In this document: positions 44,400-55,900 of the stretch, in pieces
How positions within the stretch are numbered: position 1 is the stretch's first letter
Layout of the letters: each line of letters opens with the position of its first letter
DNA from: Leucosporidium creatinivorum
Lineage: Eukaryota; Basidiomycota; Microbotryomycetes; Leucosporidiales; Leucosporidiaceae
DNA: 64,000 nucleotides
Assembly (NCBI GenBank): GCA_001600635.1
Contig: BCKL01000003.1
Location: forward strand, 1,530,928-1,594,927
Direction of reading: 5' to 3'
Notes under the pieces: model-generated
Seen by the model: only the letters and a program-made list of their open reading frames with translations
What the model was told of the DNA's origin: nothing
Database searches by the model: none
Translations under genes and position numbers: made by a program

Positions 44400-45385
44400 G
44401 CTTCGACGGAGTTGAGAAGCGTGGGCGGATGAAGGTAGAGGTGGGGGTACAGAGAGAGGTGAGAGAGTGGGTGCTGGTGCTGATTCGTGTAGGAGCTGGC
44501 AAAGGGTGAGGTCGAGCAAGGCGGCGGCGGATTCGACTGTTGGAGGCGAGGAAGGGGAGGTCAGCTTGCTGAGTACGAGGGTGGGGCAGGATGCGACAGT
44601 GAGGTAGGCAGCATAGCAGGGAGGAGATGGCTCGCTTCCAGCAATGTCAGATCCCGATCCCCAACGGAGATCACTCAGAAGCGAGCACACTTCGGCGCTC
44701 ACTCCCACTGCTAGGGTCGGCGAGCACAGCCCTCGACCCAACGATCACCAGCAGTGGACACTATACAGATACAGTGAGGCGAGTTCCCGCATCACTGATC
44801 CACTCGCCCCGACGCTGCCACGAGCGACGAGAGCGAAGTAGGAAGGCAGCGACTCCGTTCCGCGCACCTCTGCTCGACGCTCAAGCATCTGCCGGAGCAC
44901 TCCGAGAGTCGTGTTGCACGCTTTCCATCGCACACGATACGAACAGCTTCCCGCTGGCCACATCGCCGCGAAACGCGTCCAGCGTCGACCGTCGCTCGCT
45001 CCCGCCGCCTCAGCGTCTCTGTCAAGAACCAAGGCGTCGCCGATCGCATGTTACTCTGCGCCAGACTCCCCTCTATCGATGAGAGCTCAACCCAAAGATA
45101 CGGCCTCGACGCCCGCCCCCATCCCGAGCTCACCTTGCGAAAGCGCGAGTGAGTAGAGGTGGGAAGGCGGAAAGCGAGAAGAACCACCGAGTCAAGTAAA
45201 CGCACGACTAGCGCCAACCGCGAGCCATGTCATCGACGTCTCAGGAGCGACTCGTCACCTTCCCCTCTTGGCTAGACCAGCGAACGAAGTGTTCGACTCG
45301 TCGCTGAAGCGAGGATTGACCCGCTCAGCGCTGCGGCGTCGCTATTGGCGAGGCTCCGCTCGTACCCTCAGCTTCATTGAGCGCC

Positions 45386-45644
45386 CACAAGCCCCATCAA
45401 GGCCCACGAGCAACTCGAAGCCAGCGAGAGGAGAAGCCAGCTCGGCGCTGCTGACCCGATCGAAACGCGGTATGGGAAGGCCGGCGGCGAAGGCGTCGCC
45501 GTGAGAATTGCTGTACACAGACAGAACGCCGCATGCCCAGGTACAGCGAACCTCGGAAGTCTGCGCCTTCGCCTTGCTGTCGACCGCTTCTGAGGGTCGG
45601 CTCGGGACGAGTGCGAAGGAGTGAATAGCCACTAAGCTTGCAGG
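45386..45644. repeat. Conserved core inside the giant-intron block, copy A
   Basis: 259 bases matching 54065-54323 with no gaps and only about eight changes until its right end. The surrounding intron is far less similar. Confidence 0.85.
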
Positions 45645-46629
45645 CGTGGCCTCAAGATGGATATTCGCCTCGGCATCGCTCTTGCGCGACAGCCAGCACG
45701 AGTGTCCCAGAGTCGGCGACCTCGATTTTGACCGCCTGCTCGAACTCGCTGGGAGAGCAAAACGAGCGCTTGCAGCGAGCTGGCGCACCGACTCCTCACA
45801 CCTGGCGAAGCTCCGAGCATCACTGATACTCGAGGACCAGCCGATAATGCGAGACTGCAGCGAAGGCCCGCCTCGAAACCCAGAAGCGAGCGGCATCCCT
45901 TGCTCCTCAGCGAGGTGAAGCCATTGGCTCTAGCACTGGAGAGACCACAAGTCGCTGGTTCTCATCTCAAAAAGCCACAGCGCCCATCGAGCGCCGCAGC
46001 AGGAAAGAGGCGAACTCCAATCCCTTCCTGCGCTCGACGCCGGACAATCCGAAGCGAGAGGAGCTCAGCAGCAACGCACAGCGAGGCCCTTGAGAGCCCA
46101 CCGTACAGCAGCAGCGTTCTCCTGCTCCGCTCAATTTCATCGCCGACTTGAGACGCCAAGCCGAGCTCAATCGGGCGAAGCTCGTGCGGAAACGCTTGCT
46201 CTGCGGATCAGTGACGTTTGAGGGCACCGTCACGCGTGGTAGCTACCAAGTGAAGTCTGCCTCGCTGGGGCGGACAAGCAGCTCGGAGCTGGCGGAGCGA
46301 GGCGAGACGAGCGATGCAAGTTGAATCGAGCCGAGGCGAGGAGCGCCACCAATCCTCTCCAGCAGTGCGAACAAGAGGGGCAATGCCTACTAATCGCTAA
46401 AGCTGAGCAGGCTACACGTCCGCTCAGCCAAACCGAAGAGCAATGTCCTCCGCCTCCTGCAACAGCACCGAAGCGAGCCCCGAAAGGACACCCTGACGAG
46501 TGAGAGAAGCTCCACCAGTTCGCTCAAACGGCTAGCTACAGTCGCTCCAAGTGACCGCCGCACGTCCGTAAGCGAGCCTTGCGGTTTCCTAACCCCTCGA
46601 CTTGACTCTCCTCGACTCGAGCGCAGACA

Positions 46630-46727
46630 GGACACAACGAGCTCGACTGATCGCCGGAGGAGCTCGAGGCCAATTTCGGGACACAACGAGCTCGACTGAT
46701 CGCCGGAGGAGCTCGAGGCAAATCTCG
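46630..46727. repeat. Two tandem 49-base units
   Basis: Unit beginning GGACACAACGAGCTCGACTG occurs twice with two or three changes. Copy B of the block has a single, diverged unit near 55310-55350, so the doubling is private to copy A. Confidence 0.85.
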
Positions 46728-48740
46728 AACGAGCGCAAACAGCCTCTTCCGAGTAGATGTACTACGCACAAGTGGGCCGCTTGCGCTCGAGGCAACCTCG
46801 AGCTGCATCTGACGACGGCCGAGCTCCACGTCTCTCCAGACCTGCTGGCTCTGCCAGCTGTGGTCCGCGAATTTATCGTCAACATAGCACAAACAAGCCA
46901 CAGCTCCCCTCGAGCCGCCGCCCATCCATGAACAAGCCGCGGGCTAACCCAGCTCCTCCTTCTCGCAGCCTCGCTTTCCAGAGCGAGCCGTGCAGAGAGG
47001 AAAGCGTTCGCCTACACGGCCAAAACACGCGCAACTTCACTGCTCACACCTCTAGCCGATGGGAGATCGCGGGCCCAGCGCAGCACAAGCGAGGACCGAT
47101 GTCTGTGCCGAGCCGGGCGGACATTGATCTGCGCCGAGCCGGGCGGACCCCGAACTACAAGAGGGCGAGAAAGCAGCAGCAGATGCACCAAGCAGTAGGC
47201 ACCTATTCACCAAGCAGCTCGTCGCCCTGCGTACTCATAGCGCGTGCAAAACAACGAGAAGTGAGAGAGAAGCACTGCCGAGCTGAGCTGGGATGGCCGA
47301 GCGGGACGACGAAGCGAACCAAGGAGCGAGGCTACCTCTATTCCTCCAAATCGAGTGGGAAGCATAATCCACCAAGTACGCCACCTCACCCGGAGGAGGA
47401 GCAGACGAGCGACCGCGCTTGTCGCTCCGAGAGGGAAGGCAGATTGCGCCGAGCTGCGAAGAAACTTGCAAGACCCACATCCGTAGCGAAGCGAGCTCGA
47501 TCGAACTCACTGCACCACAGGGACTGCCCTGCGCGACCTCCACCTTCGCCCGTCGCCGCCTTGCGCGGCCAAAGCCTACTCTCGGCTCGTACGCGGCCGC
47601 GCTCGCGACAAGCGGAAGGTCGGCGCATTTCCTCCTCACCACACGCTTAACGTACTCCGCCGAGCACATTGAGCGTTCGGAGAGTTAGCGAGCGAGCGCC
47701 CTTCCCCAGTCCTTTGAACGCCGAGCCGAGTTCGAGCGGCGACGACGCCGATCAGCGAATGGGCCTGGGATTGAACAGGGTCACCATCCGCGCATAGCAG
47801 ACCCTCGGAGGTCTACTATATAACAGAAGGCTCCCTCTCGAAACCCAGCCTGTAGCCCAGCTCGAGGCCCCCGCTCCCAAGCCGCTGTGTCGCTCGCGAG
47901 CAACGAGCTCCGCCGCGATCATCGCCGGTGAGCAGCGACCAGCAGGTAGCTACACTCCGTAAGATCTCGGCTGTCCTCCCGCTCGTTCTGACTGCCTTTC
48001 AGCCCTCCTTGCTCGTGCTCGAGCGTGTCGGAGTGCACGTGCTGCGTCTGCTCACCTGCGGGGCGGGCTGGAGCGCGACAGCAGGTTAGCAGCCAACAGA
48101 TTCCTGTAGGCTACTACACCCGCACAAGACGCACTCAGCCCCACCTGAACCAGCCAAGGGCAGGGCAAACACGCCCCCCCCCTCGCTACATCTCCCGCCC
48201 AGCTCTGTAGTCTTCCAGCTCCTCCCAGCAGCCCAGCCCAGCCAGCAGCTAAAGAGGTACATGACAACTCACCTTCCCTCCCTTGATTATGCTTCCCAAA
48301 CTTCCTCAACAGCTCTTTCCAATCCATGCCCCCCTGCTGTCCTCCTGCTCCTGCTCCTGTAACGAGATGACCATCTTTTGTAGCCGGCTGCGCTGTACTC
48401 CAAAGAGCTGCACGACGGGCTGAGTCTAGTGTAGAAGAGTAGAGAGAGGATTTGGCGGGGGAGGGGGACATCGCGCTGGGACAGGGCGGGCTAAAGAGCT
48501 ACATGGCGGTCTTTGGTCGACGGTGGAGCTCAGTGTTGCCTGTGAGAGTAGGGTGAAGCCGTACAGTCGCTGTCGAGGTCCATAGCAGGCGAGTCGAGTT
48601 TGAGAAGCGGAACGAGAGGGAGAGAGATGAAGTCGGTGAGAGCGGCGAGATGGCTCGAGGCTGAGAGTTGATTGACAGGGTAGGAGTATTGGAGCTGGGC
48701 TGGAGCCTGAGTGATACTATGCCCTACAGCCGTGAGCCCT

Positions 48741-49610
48741 ACCGGGAGCGAACTTGGTAGCGGGAAAGGTTGAAGCTCGGCTGCGATGTCGGCGCCGAGC
48801 AGTCTCGGTCGCTCTTAAAGTCGCTGCGAGGCTGTGTAGCCACTTGTCTGGGCATCCAAGGTGGCTTAGTGACATGTGTGCTTGCCCCTGTCTCGATCAC
48901 GAGCCTCTCATGTCGAAGCGCCCCGACGCACCGGGAAGGAAAGGCTGAGGCTTTGCGGCGAAGGCGAGCAAGATGAGTGGTCTACGACTCTGTAGAGCTT
49001 CTTGTGATCAAGCGGCGCTCTAAAGACAACAGAGTTTTGACTTGAGGAGCCAGCAGTGATCTGAACTTCCTGTACGAGCTGCCTCAACCAGCGAGAGCTG
49101 AGCGGCGCAGCAATGTGCTATCGCCGAGTGATCCTGTAGGCCGACGTAGGGCACTCGAGCCCTCGCCTAGGGTCATTATGCTGCGCAAACGACTTGGTAT
49201 TATTCTCTTCAGTCGCTTCTGTAGCTACAATCGACCAGGGAGCAATGGAGAAACGCGAGGCCAGCGCCGAGCATGAGAGGGGCCGGTTCTCGAAAAGCTC
49301 TGCTTCCATCTCAATCTGAAAGTACAGCAACCCTCGGACTTGAGTCTGACACCCTACAGCTCACCTCTCGACACCTGCTGCGCTGAGCTCGGACCACCCT
49401 CCCGGCAGGCAAAGTTGCGCTTCGACGCGCCCCCTTCTCGCTCTTCTTCCTCCCTCACCTTCACCACTCGGTCAGTCTCTCACTTCAAGTACCTTTCTCC
49501 AACGATGAGCTTTATTGTTGGCACCAGTCTTAATTCGCTCTTGCTCCCTCTTCCTTGACTTTCGGGTCGGAAGGACGAGTGATTGGGGACGCTGCTGTTC
49601 AACATTGGCG
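48741..49610 (+). repeat. 0.86-kb dispersed repeat, copy 2
   Basis: The partner of 34965-35826, same orientation. Here it lies between the truncated YPP1 copy (exon 1 side) and a fragment of YPP1 exons 2-3, so it sits at a rearrangement junction. The pyrimidine-rich leader-like end and ATGAGCTTTATTGTTGG are at about 49430-49520. Confidence 0.85.
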
Positions 49611-49648
49611 CAGTGGCTTCTTACTCTGGCAGCTCGACTTCTCCTCTT

Positions 49649-49905
49649 GTTCTGCAGGATATCGACCACCTCATCGTAAACTTTCGCTGCGCGAGTGTAG
49701 GCCGTTGAAGCCTCGAGCGGGTCACCGAGATGTGTCAGAGAATGGCGTGCTCGGCGGGGAGGCAGAGGTCGGCGAGCGGCTCGACTAGAAGCTCGGAAGC
49801 AGGAGCGAGGAGCTAGAAGCTGAGACTCACCTTCTACAGCGCTACCACCACCCCCGACACCAGATCATACCCTTCCTGAGCCCCATCGACCAGGAACTCC
49901 GACCT
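49649..49905 (-). pseudogene. Fragment of YPP1 exon 2 end, intron and exon 3
   Basis: About 257 bases match 52691-52966, in the same orientation: the 3' part of exon 2, the following intron and the first part of exon 3 (reading LEASTAYTRAAKVYDEVVDI in the fragment). It begins 78 bases beyond the real YPP1 stop. Identity is about 75-85%. It carries the part of the gene missing from the truncated copy at 44400-48471. Confidence 0.75.
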
Positions 49906-49982
49906 TCGCCGAGCTCTCCCTTTCGCGCTATCTCAAGCCACGAGATCATAAGCTCATATACTTCCCGCTTTGGCCTCAAATA

Positions 49983-52900
49983 CTACAGCACCCTCGGCAC
50001 GACCTTCCACTCCCTCACCGCCCTCGTCTCCTCCAACTGCAACGCCCATACCAGACACTCCCTCTCCCTCTCCTTCCTCCTCCCCTCCACTCCCGGCACT
50101 AACTGAAAGCACCTGCTCAACTCGAACCACGCTTCCGGTGAATCCCACCCCTGTCGCTTGGTGAGCGTCTCGAGGATCCCTTCGGCGAAGGGGAGCTTTT
50201 TGGTGAGCCCCGAGGCGGTGGTCGTCGCTTCGGTGAGGTAGAGGCGGGAGAGGAGGATGAGAGCGGGAGAGTGGTCGGGCACGAAGGAGAGGGATTTAGC
50301 GAGGCAGGTTCGTGCGAGCGAGAGGTCGGAGCGAGCGGTGTGGTAGAGGGCGAGCTATCGGCGAGGAGAGAGAGGTCAGTTCGGGAGCCGAACGAGGGAA
50401 GCGAGAGCCAAAACTCACCTGCACCCAAACGTCAGGATCATCCGCATCCAACGCCTCCGCCTCTGCAATCGCTCCCTTGGCATCCTCCAACCTCCCCGCC
50501 CTCCTATACGAAGCAGCACTCAGCAGCCACAAGTCGACGAGCAACTTGGTCGCCCGAGGGTTAGTCTCGACTGATGGAATGGCGTTGCCAAAGCTCAGCC
50601 GAGTTGCTGTAGCATCGTCGGACGAAGGTGTGCTTGGCGAGTTGTCGAGCGAGACCACGGAGGGATTGTTGGCCTCTATGGCGAGGGCGCGCCGAGAGCC
50701 AGCGGGATTGGTCGAGGAGAGGTTGTTGGGAGTGCGAAGGCCTGTTGTACAGCAGGGAAGTTCAGCGAAAGCGGATCGACTCGGGAGCAGACCAGCTCAC
50801 CAGGAGTGTGCGAAGCGATGCTGTGTCGAATGCTCCGTGGCCGACTGAGGATCGAGTGAGCCTTCTTGGTCGAAGCAGCCGGCTCGTTGATCGAAGGAAC
50901 GTTGAGCGTCGGTGGTGCCGTCTTGGTCATTTCTGCAAGTATAAGAAGTCTGATCAGCCTCTGAGAGAGAGAGAACAGCAAGAAGAAGCTCACCTGGAAC
51001 GTCCTTGATGTTGCCGAAAGCGGCCGAGAAGTAGGCCAACAAGCTCTGCTGATCGAGTAGGGCCGCCTCGGGACCCTCCATGACCTCGATGACAACATTC
51101 TTGGTAATCCTCAGCTGGACCTCAGCCTCGAGCTGCTCCGTCTCGTCGCGGAAGTAGTCGAACGGCGAGAGTCCCGATATGGTGGAGGCGGGATCGTCGA
51201 GATGGGAGAGTCGAGCGTCGATGCCGTTGAGGTCGATGCCGTTTCCCTTAGTCTGAGGCTTGAGCGACTCCTCGCCGTCCTCCTCCTCCTCGACATCATC
51301 GTCCAACGCCGTCTCCAACACCAACAAGCCGTTCCCCCAGTCCTTGCCCTTGGCTCCCGCGAGCAGACCGAGCAAATGCCATGCCTCTCGACTCTTCTTG
51401 CCGCCAGGTAGGGAGACGGCCATTCGAGCCTTCTCGAGGGCGGGCTCGATCTGACGAAGTTCGGCGAGTTGGTAGGAGAGGTGGTAGAGTGTTGGCCAGG
51501 AGGTGGGGTCGAGGACGTGGGCCTTTTGGAGGTGAGTGAGGGCTTGCGAGTGTGAAGTCGGTCGGGACGAGGGGTTGGCGTCTGTGGAAGAGAGGCAAGG
51601 TCAGCTGTAGCTCGGCGCTCGACAAAAGCCAACGCGGACTCACCTTTAGCAGCCACCGCTCCAATCGCCAACCCCAGGGCCTCTTCAATCCTACTCTCCA
51701 ACCTCTTATCCTCCTTCAATCGGACCTCCTGACTCCCATCGAACACCTCCCTCGCCTTCCTCGCAAAGTCCAATCCCCTCTCCGGCTGTCCCAGATTCCT
51801 AATAAACACCCTCGTGCCCCAAACAGCCGTCCTCACAAAGATCTGATCCGAATCAAAGTCACTCTCCACTTGCTCGTCCTCCTCATCGCCCTGCTTCTCT
51901 CCCGCAAGATCAGCAGTCGGATCCAACTTCTCGCCCGAGGCCTCGGCTTTCCTGAACCTCCGTAGCTCGCGAGCGACCTTTTTCGGATCCGTCTCCTTGG
52001 ATTTGGAGAAAAGGTCGAAGTAGAGGGAGAGGGATTTGGCCGCTTCGGCGTGAGAGCCGAGGGCCACGAGAGCGCGGGAGAGGTGGCGGAGGAGGCGGTG
52101 GGTCGCAAAGGTGTGGGTGAGGGCGCGGTACATGATCTGTTTGTTGGCGTAGGCAAGCATCAGCGATCAAGCTCCTCGAAAGAGAGAAGCTGAGAGACGA
52201 CAGCTCACATCGACCATCTCCTGCGCTCCTTCTCTCCCCGCTCCACTCCTCCTCCACCCATCCTCCACCTGATCCAAGAACACCAGATACCGCTCATTAC
52301 TCTCCCCCGCCGCAGGAAGCTTGGTCTCCCTCTGCAGGATCGCCTCCTGCGCTCGGTTTGAGAGGGAGAGATCAGACCATGAGTGCGTGGCGTAGAGAAG
52401 GTGGCGGAAAGAGGTGTGGATGGTGAGGAGGTGGGAAGGGGTGTAAGGGGTGAGGGAGGAGGAAAGGGAGGCGCGAGAGGAGAGGTAGATGTAGAGCTTG
52501 TGGTGAGGGTACGAGGTGCTCGGCGGGCTGTGATCGAGCGTAACGAGGATCAGCTGCCGCCTCTGCGCCCCTCTCCCATCCGCCTCGAGTCCCCGAACTC
52601 ACCTGTTCTCCCTCCCCCAAGCGCACAGCCTGAACAAGACGTCCTCTCCCACTCGATGCAGCTCGACATCACCGCCGCTCTTCGACCCACTGTTCTGCAG
52701 GATATCGACCGCTTCGTCGTAGACTCTTGCTGCACGAGTATAGGCCGTTGAAGCTTCGAGCGGGCGACCGAGATGCGTGAGAGAATGGCCTGTTCGGCGA
52801 AAGCGGCGAGTGTGAGGTCAGCTCGACGTTCGAAGGGGAGCTCGGAAGCCAAAATGCGAAGCAGTGAGCTCGAACTCACCCTCTACAGCGCTCCCCACCA

Positions 52901-55900
52901 CCCTCAACACCAAATCGTACCCCTCCCAAGCTCCATCAACCGGACACTCCAACTCGACTCCCATCAACCCCTCGAGACATTTCTCCCATCCTCCCAGCGC
53001 AAACAGTGCGTGTGAGCGAACGATCCGAGCCGAGTTCTTCTCAAAGGGAGTGCCCGAGCCGGAAGCGAGGGCGGCGTCGAGGGAAGAGAGGGCGGTTTGA
53101 AGTGGAGCGTGGGTGGAGGATGGGAGAGGTGGGGGTACGGAGAGCGGTGAGAGAGTGGGAGCTGATGGTGATTTGTGTAGGAGCTGGTGTAGGGTGAGGT
53201 CAAGCGAGGCGGCCGCGGAGACGACTGTGGGAGGCGAGCAGGGTTAGGTCAGCTTGCAAAATCCGAGGAGGGAAGGTGACGCGTCATTGAGCTAGAAAAC
53301 ACAGCGCGGCGTGGCTTGCTCGTCTCCAGTGGCGCATCCTGGACAACGACAGCAATCACGCAGAAGCAAGCCCAGCTCGGCGCTCACTCCGACCGCGGAG
53401 GTCGGCGAGCACAGTCGTCGATGCGAGCGTTTCCCGAGAAGGTTCCAGCCACAGTCAGATAGATATGAGGGAACCTCTCGTCGCCAGAACGCATCGACTC
53501 CTCCCGACGCTGCCACGAGCGCCGAGGCGAAGGAGGAAGGCAGCGAGTCGCTCCCGCCAGCCCAGTGCTTACTCCTCGTGTGTACAATCAGCCGAGACAG
53601 CCACCACCAGTGACCTCTATCATGTACAACGTAGCCAGCTTCTCGCCAGCACAGCGCCACGAAAGCCTCCAGCGCGACCGTCGTTCGTGCCTCAAGCTGG
53701 CCGACGACGAAGGCAAAGGTCAATAGTCGTAGCACTCAGCCCCAAAAGCGCGGCTGCAGCTGAACGCTGGACGTAAAGAGCCGGTCACGACGCCCTACCC
53801 CGTCTCGAGCTAGCCTTGCGAAAGCGCGAGTGAGTAGAGCTGGGAAGGCCGAAAGCGACAAGAAGCGCCGGGATCAGTGAACGTACGACCAGCGATAAAC
53901 GCTAGCCATGTCGTCGACGTGTCCGGAGCTACTCATCGCCTTCTTCTCTCGGCTCTACGAGCGCACGAACCCAGCGCTTGACTGATTGCCGAAGCGAAGG
54001 CGACAGCTCGGCATGCTCTTGCATGTCATCTCCGTTCGTCTCTCGAGGAGCTCACAAAGTCACCCACAAGCCCCATCAAGGCCCACGAGCAACTCGGAGC
54101 CAGCGAGAGATGAAGCCAGCTCGGCGCTGCTGACCCGATCGAAACGCGGTATGGGAAGGCCGGCGGCGAAGGCGTCGCCGTGAGAATCGCTGTACACAGA
54201 CAGAACGCCGCATGCCCAGCTACAGCGAACCTCGGAAGTCTGCGCCATCGCCTTGCTGTCGACCGCTTCTGAGGGTCGGCTCGGGACGAGTGCGAAGGAG
54301 TGAATAGCCGCTAAGCTTGCAGGTGTAACCTCAGGAAGAACACCTGTCTCGCCATCGCTCTTGCGCGACAGCAAACACGAGTGTCTCCGAGCCGACCACC
54401 TCGACCTTCAAAGCCTGCTCAAACTCGCCGAGCGAGGGGAACGAGCTCCTGAAGCTTACTGCCTCCTCGAAGCCGCTAACGACGGCCACAAACAGCACTG
54501 CTGTACACAGGGTAGCCGATGGCGCGAGACGGCAGCAACGCCCACTTGAGATCCGATATGAGCCATTAGGCGTCCCTTCAGCAAATTCAGGCCATCGGCG
54601 CTAGCAGAGGAGGGTTACAAGAACCTGATCATCTTGCCAGTCCACCGTGCCCATTGAGCACCGCCGACTGTAAGAAAGACCGGCAAAATCCCTCTCTTCC
54701 CACGCTTCGAGCGGGAGCGGAGCCGAGAGCCTCGAAGGACATCTAGCAGCGCACAGCGAGCTCCTTCAGAGCCCACCGTACAGCAGCAGCGTCTCCTCAG
54801 CCTCTCGGCTTACTCTCGTCCTTCGTCCCCAACTCGGCGACCGAGAGCCGAGCTCAAAAGCTCGACAAAGCTCGTGCGCGCGATGCAGAACCTGCAGATC
54901 GGGGCTATTGAGACCACTTACTTTCGACACGCAGCTCACCAAGTGCAGCCCACCTCAATGAGGCAAACGACCAGCTCGGAGCTAGCGAGGCGAGACGAGC
55001 GAGGCGGCAGGGGTCAACCAGGGCAATCAGCACGGTCGCTCCTCCACAGCAATGCGGAAGACAGGTGCTGATGATGCTCTCCATCGCTCAAGCTGAGCAG
55101 GCTAACTACCTGCTCGACCTCCGCGAAAGGCCACGTCCTCTGCCTCCCGCAACAGCGCCGAGCTGAGCGCCAAGAATGCCTGCAGATGCTCCGGGCGTGG
55201 AGCCGGAAGTACGTCGCTAACACAGCAGGCCAAAGTCGCTGTAGGACTGCCGCCTGTGCGTAAGCGAGTTCTGAAGCTCCCAGCCCAGCGCTCGGCTCTA
55301 CTCTGGCCTTGAGAACGGGCCGAGCCTGACTGATCGCCGGCGGAACTCGGGGTTGAAATCGCAGAGAAGCAGTTCCGACGAGTAGCGTTACTACTCGAGA
55401 AAGAGCTGACTGAGTCGACTCGACAAAAGCTCGAGTCCCCTTCATCATCCGCGACACCAGAGCCCGCTAATTCTCCCGCGGCGACAAGTCTGCAGGTCTT
55501 TGGGCTACCATTGTGCAGCTCGACGATCACTTCAACGCAAACAAGCCACAGCCCCCACAGAGCCCCAGCCTACCCATGAGCGAGCCTTCGAGCACCCTAG
55601 CTCCTTCTGCCTCGCAGGATCACGCCGAAAGCGAGATGTGCAAGGGCCGACGCCACGGTCTTCACGACTACAGCACAGGTAGCTTTATTACCCATGTCTC
55701 GAGCCGATGGCAGATGTCGCGAGCCCTGCACTGCCCTGCACCGTGAGAACGAGCGAGCGAGGAGCTTGGGTCGGCCCTCGACCCTTCAGAGGCGGATAAC
55801 AGGACATTGGCACATGCACTGCGCGCGAGTTAATCCTCTACCACAGGTCGTTGCCCTGCGCACTTCACGAGTACGCGAAACGACAAGAAGTGAGAGAAAA

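Larger units (their letters stand above)
44537..48272 (-). other. Giant-intron block, copy A (3736 bases)
   Basis: This block lies between exon 1 and exon 2 of the truncated copy. It aligns in order along its length with the first intron of YPP1 (53225-56925), mostly at about 65-75% by eye with indels, with two much better blocks: 45386-45644 and the part next to exon 1. The longest open frames differ between copies, and I found no known protein domain. Confidence 0.7.
44400..48471 (-). pseudogene. Truncated second copy of the YPP1 5' end
   Basis: Exon 1 of YPP1 is repeated at 48273-48471. The 199 bases look identical to the real exon 1, giving MSPSPAKSSLYSSTLDSARR through KFGKHNQGRE. The same GTGAGTTGTC donor follows, then a 3.7-kb intron-sized block, the acceptor CTCCAACAG, and a piece of exon 2 from 44536 down to about 44400 (ESAAALLDLTLCQLLHESAP), roughly 80-85% identical. 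After that the similarity ends, and the frame soon meets stops. Similarity also stops abruptly at the start codon: upstream of ATG 48471 and of ATG 57124 the sequences differ. Not expected to make a working protein. Exon 1 identity next to a diverged exon 2 suggests gene conversion. Confidence 0.8.

Noticed and set aside
47754-47830. tRNA-like B-box (TGTTCAATCCC on the minus strand) and a short palindrome in the giant-intron block
   Set aside because: The T-stem bases do not pair, no A-box or cloverleaf fits, and the second copy of the block does not keep it.
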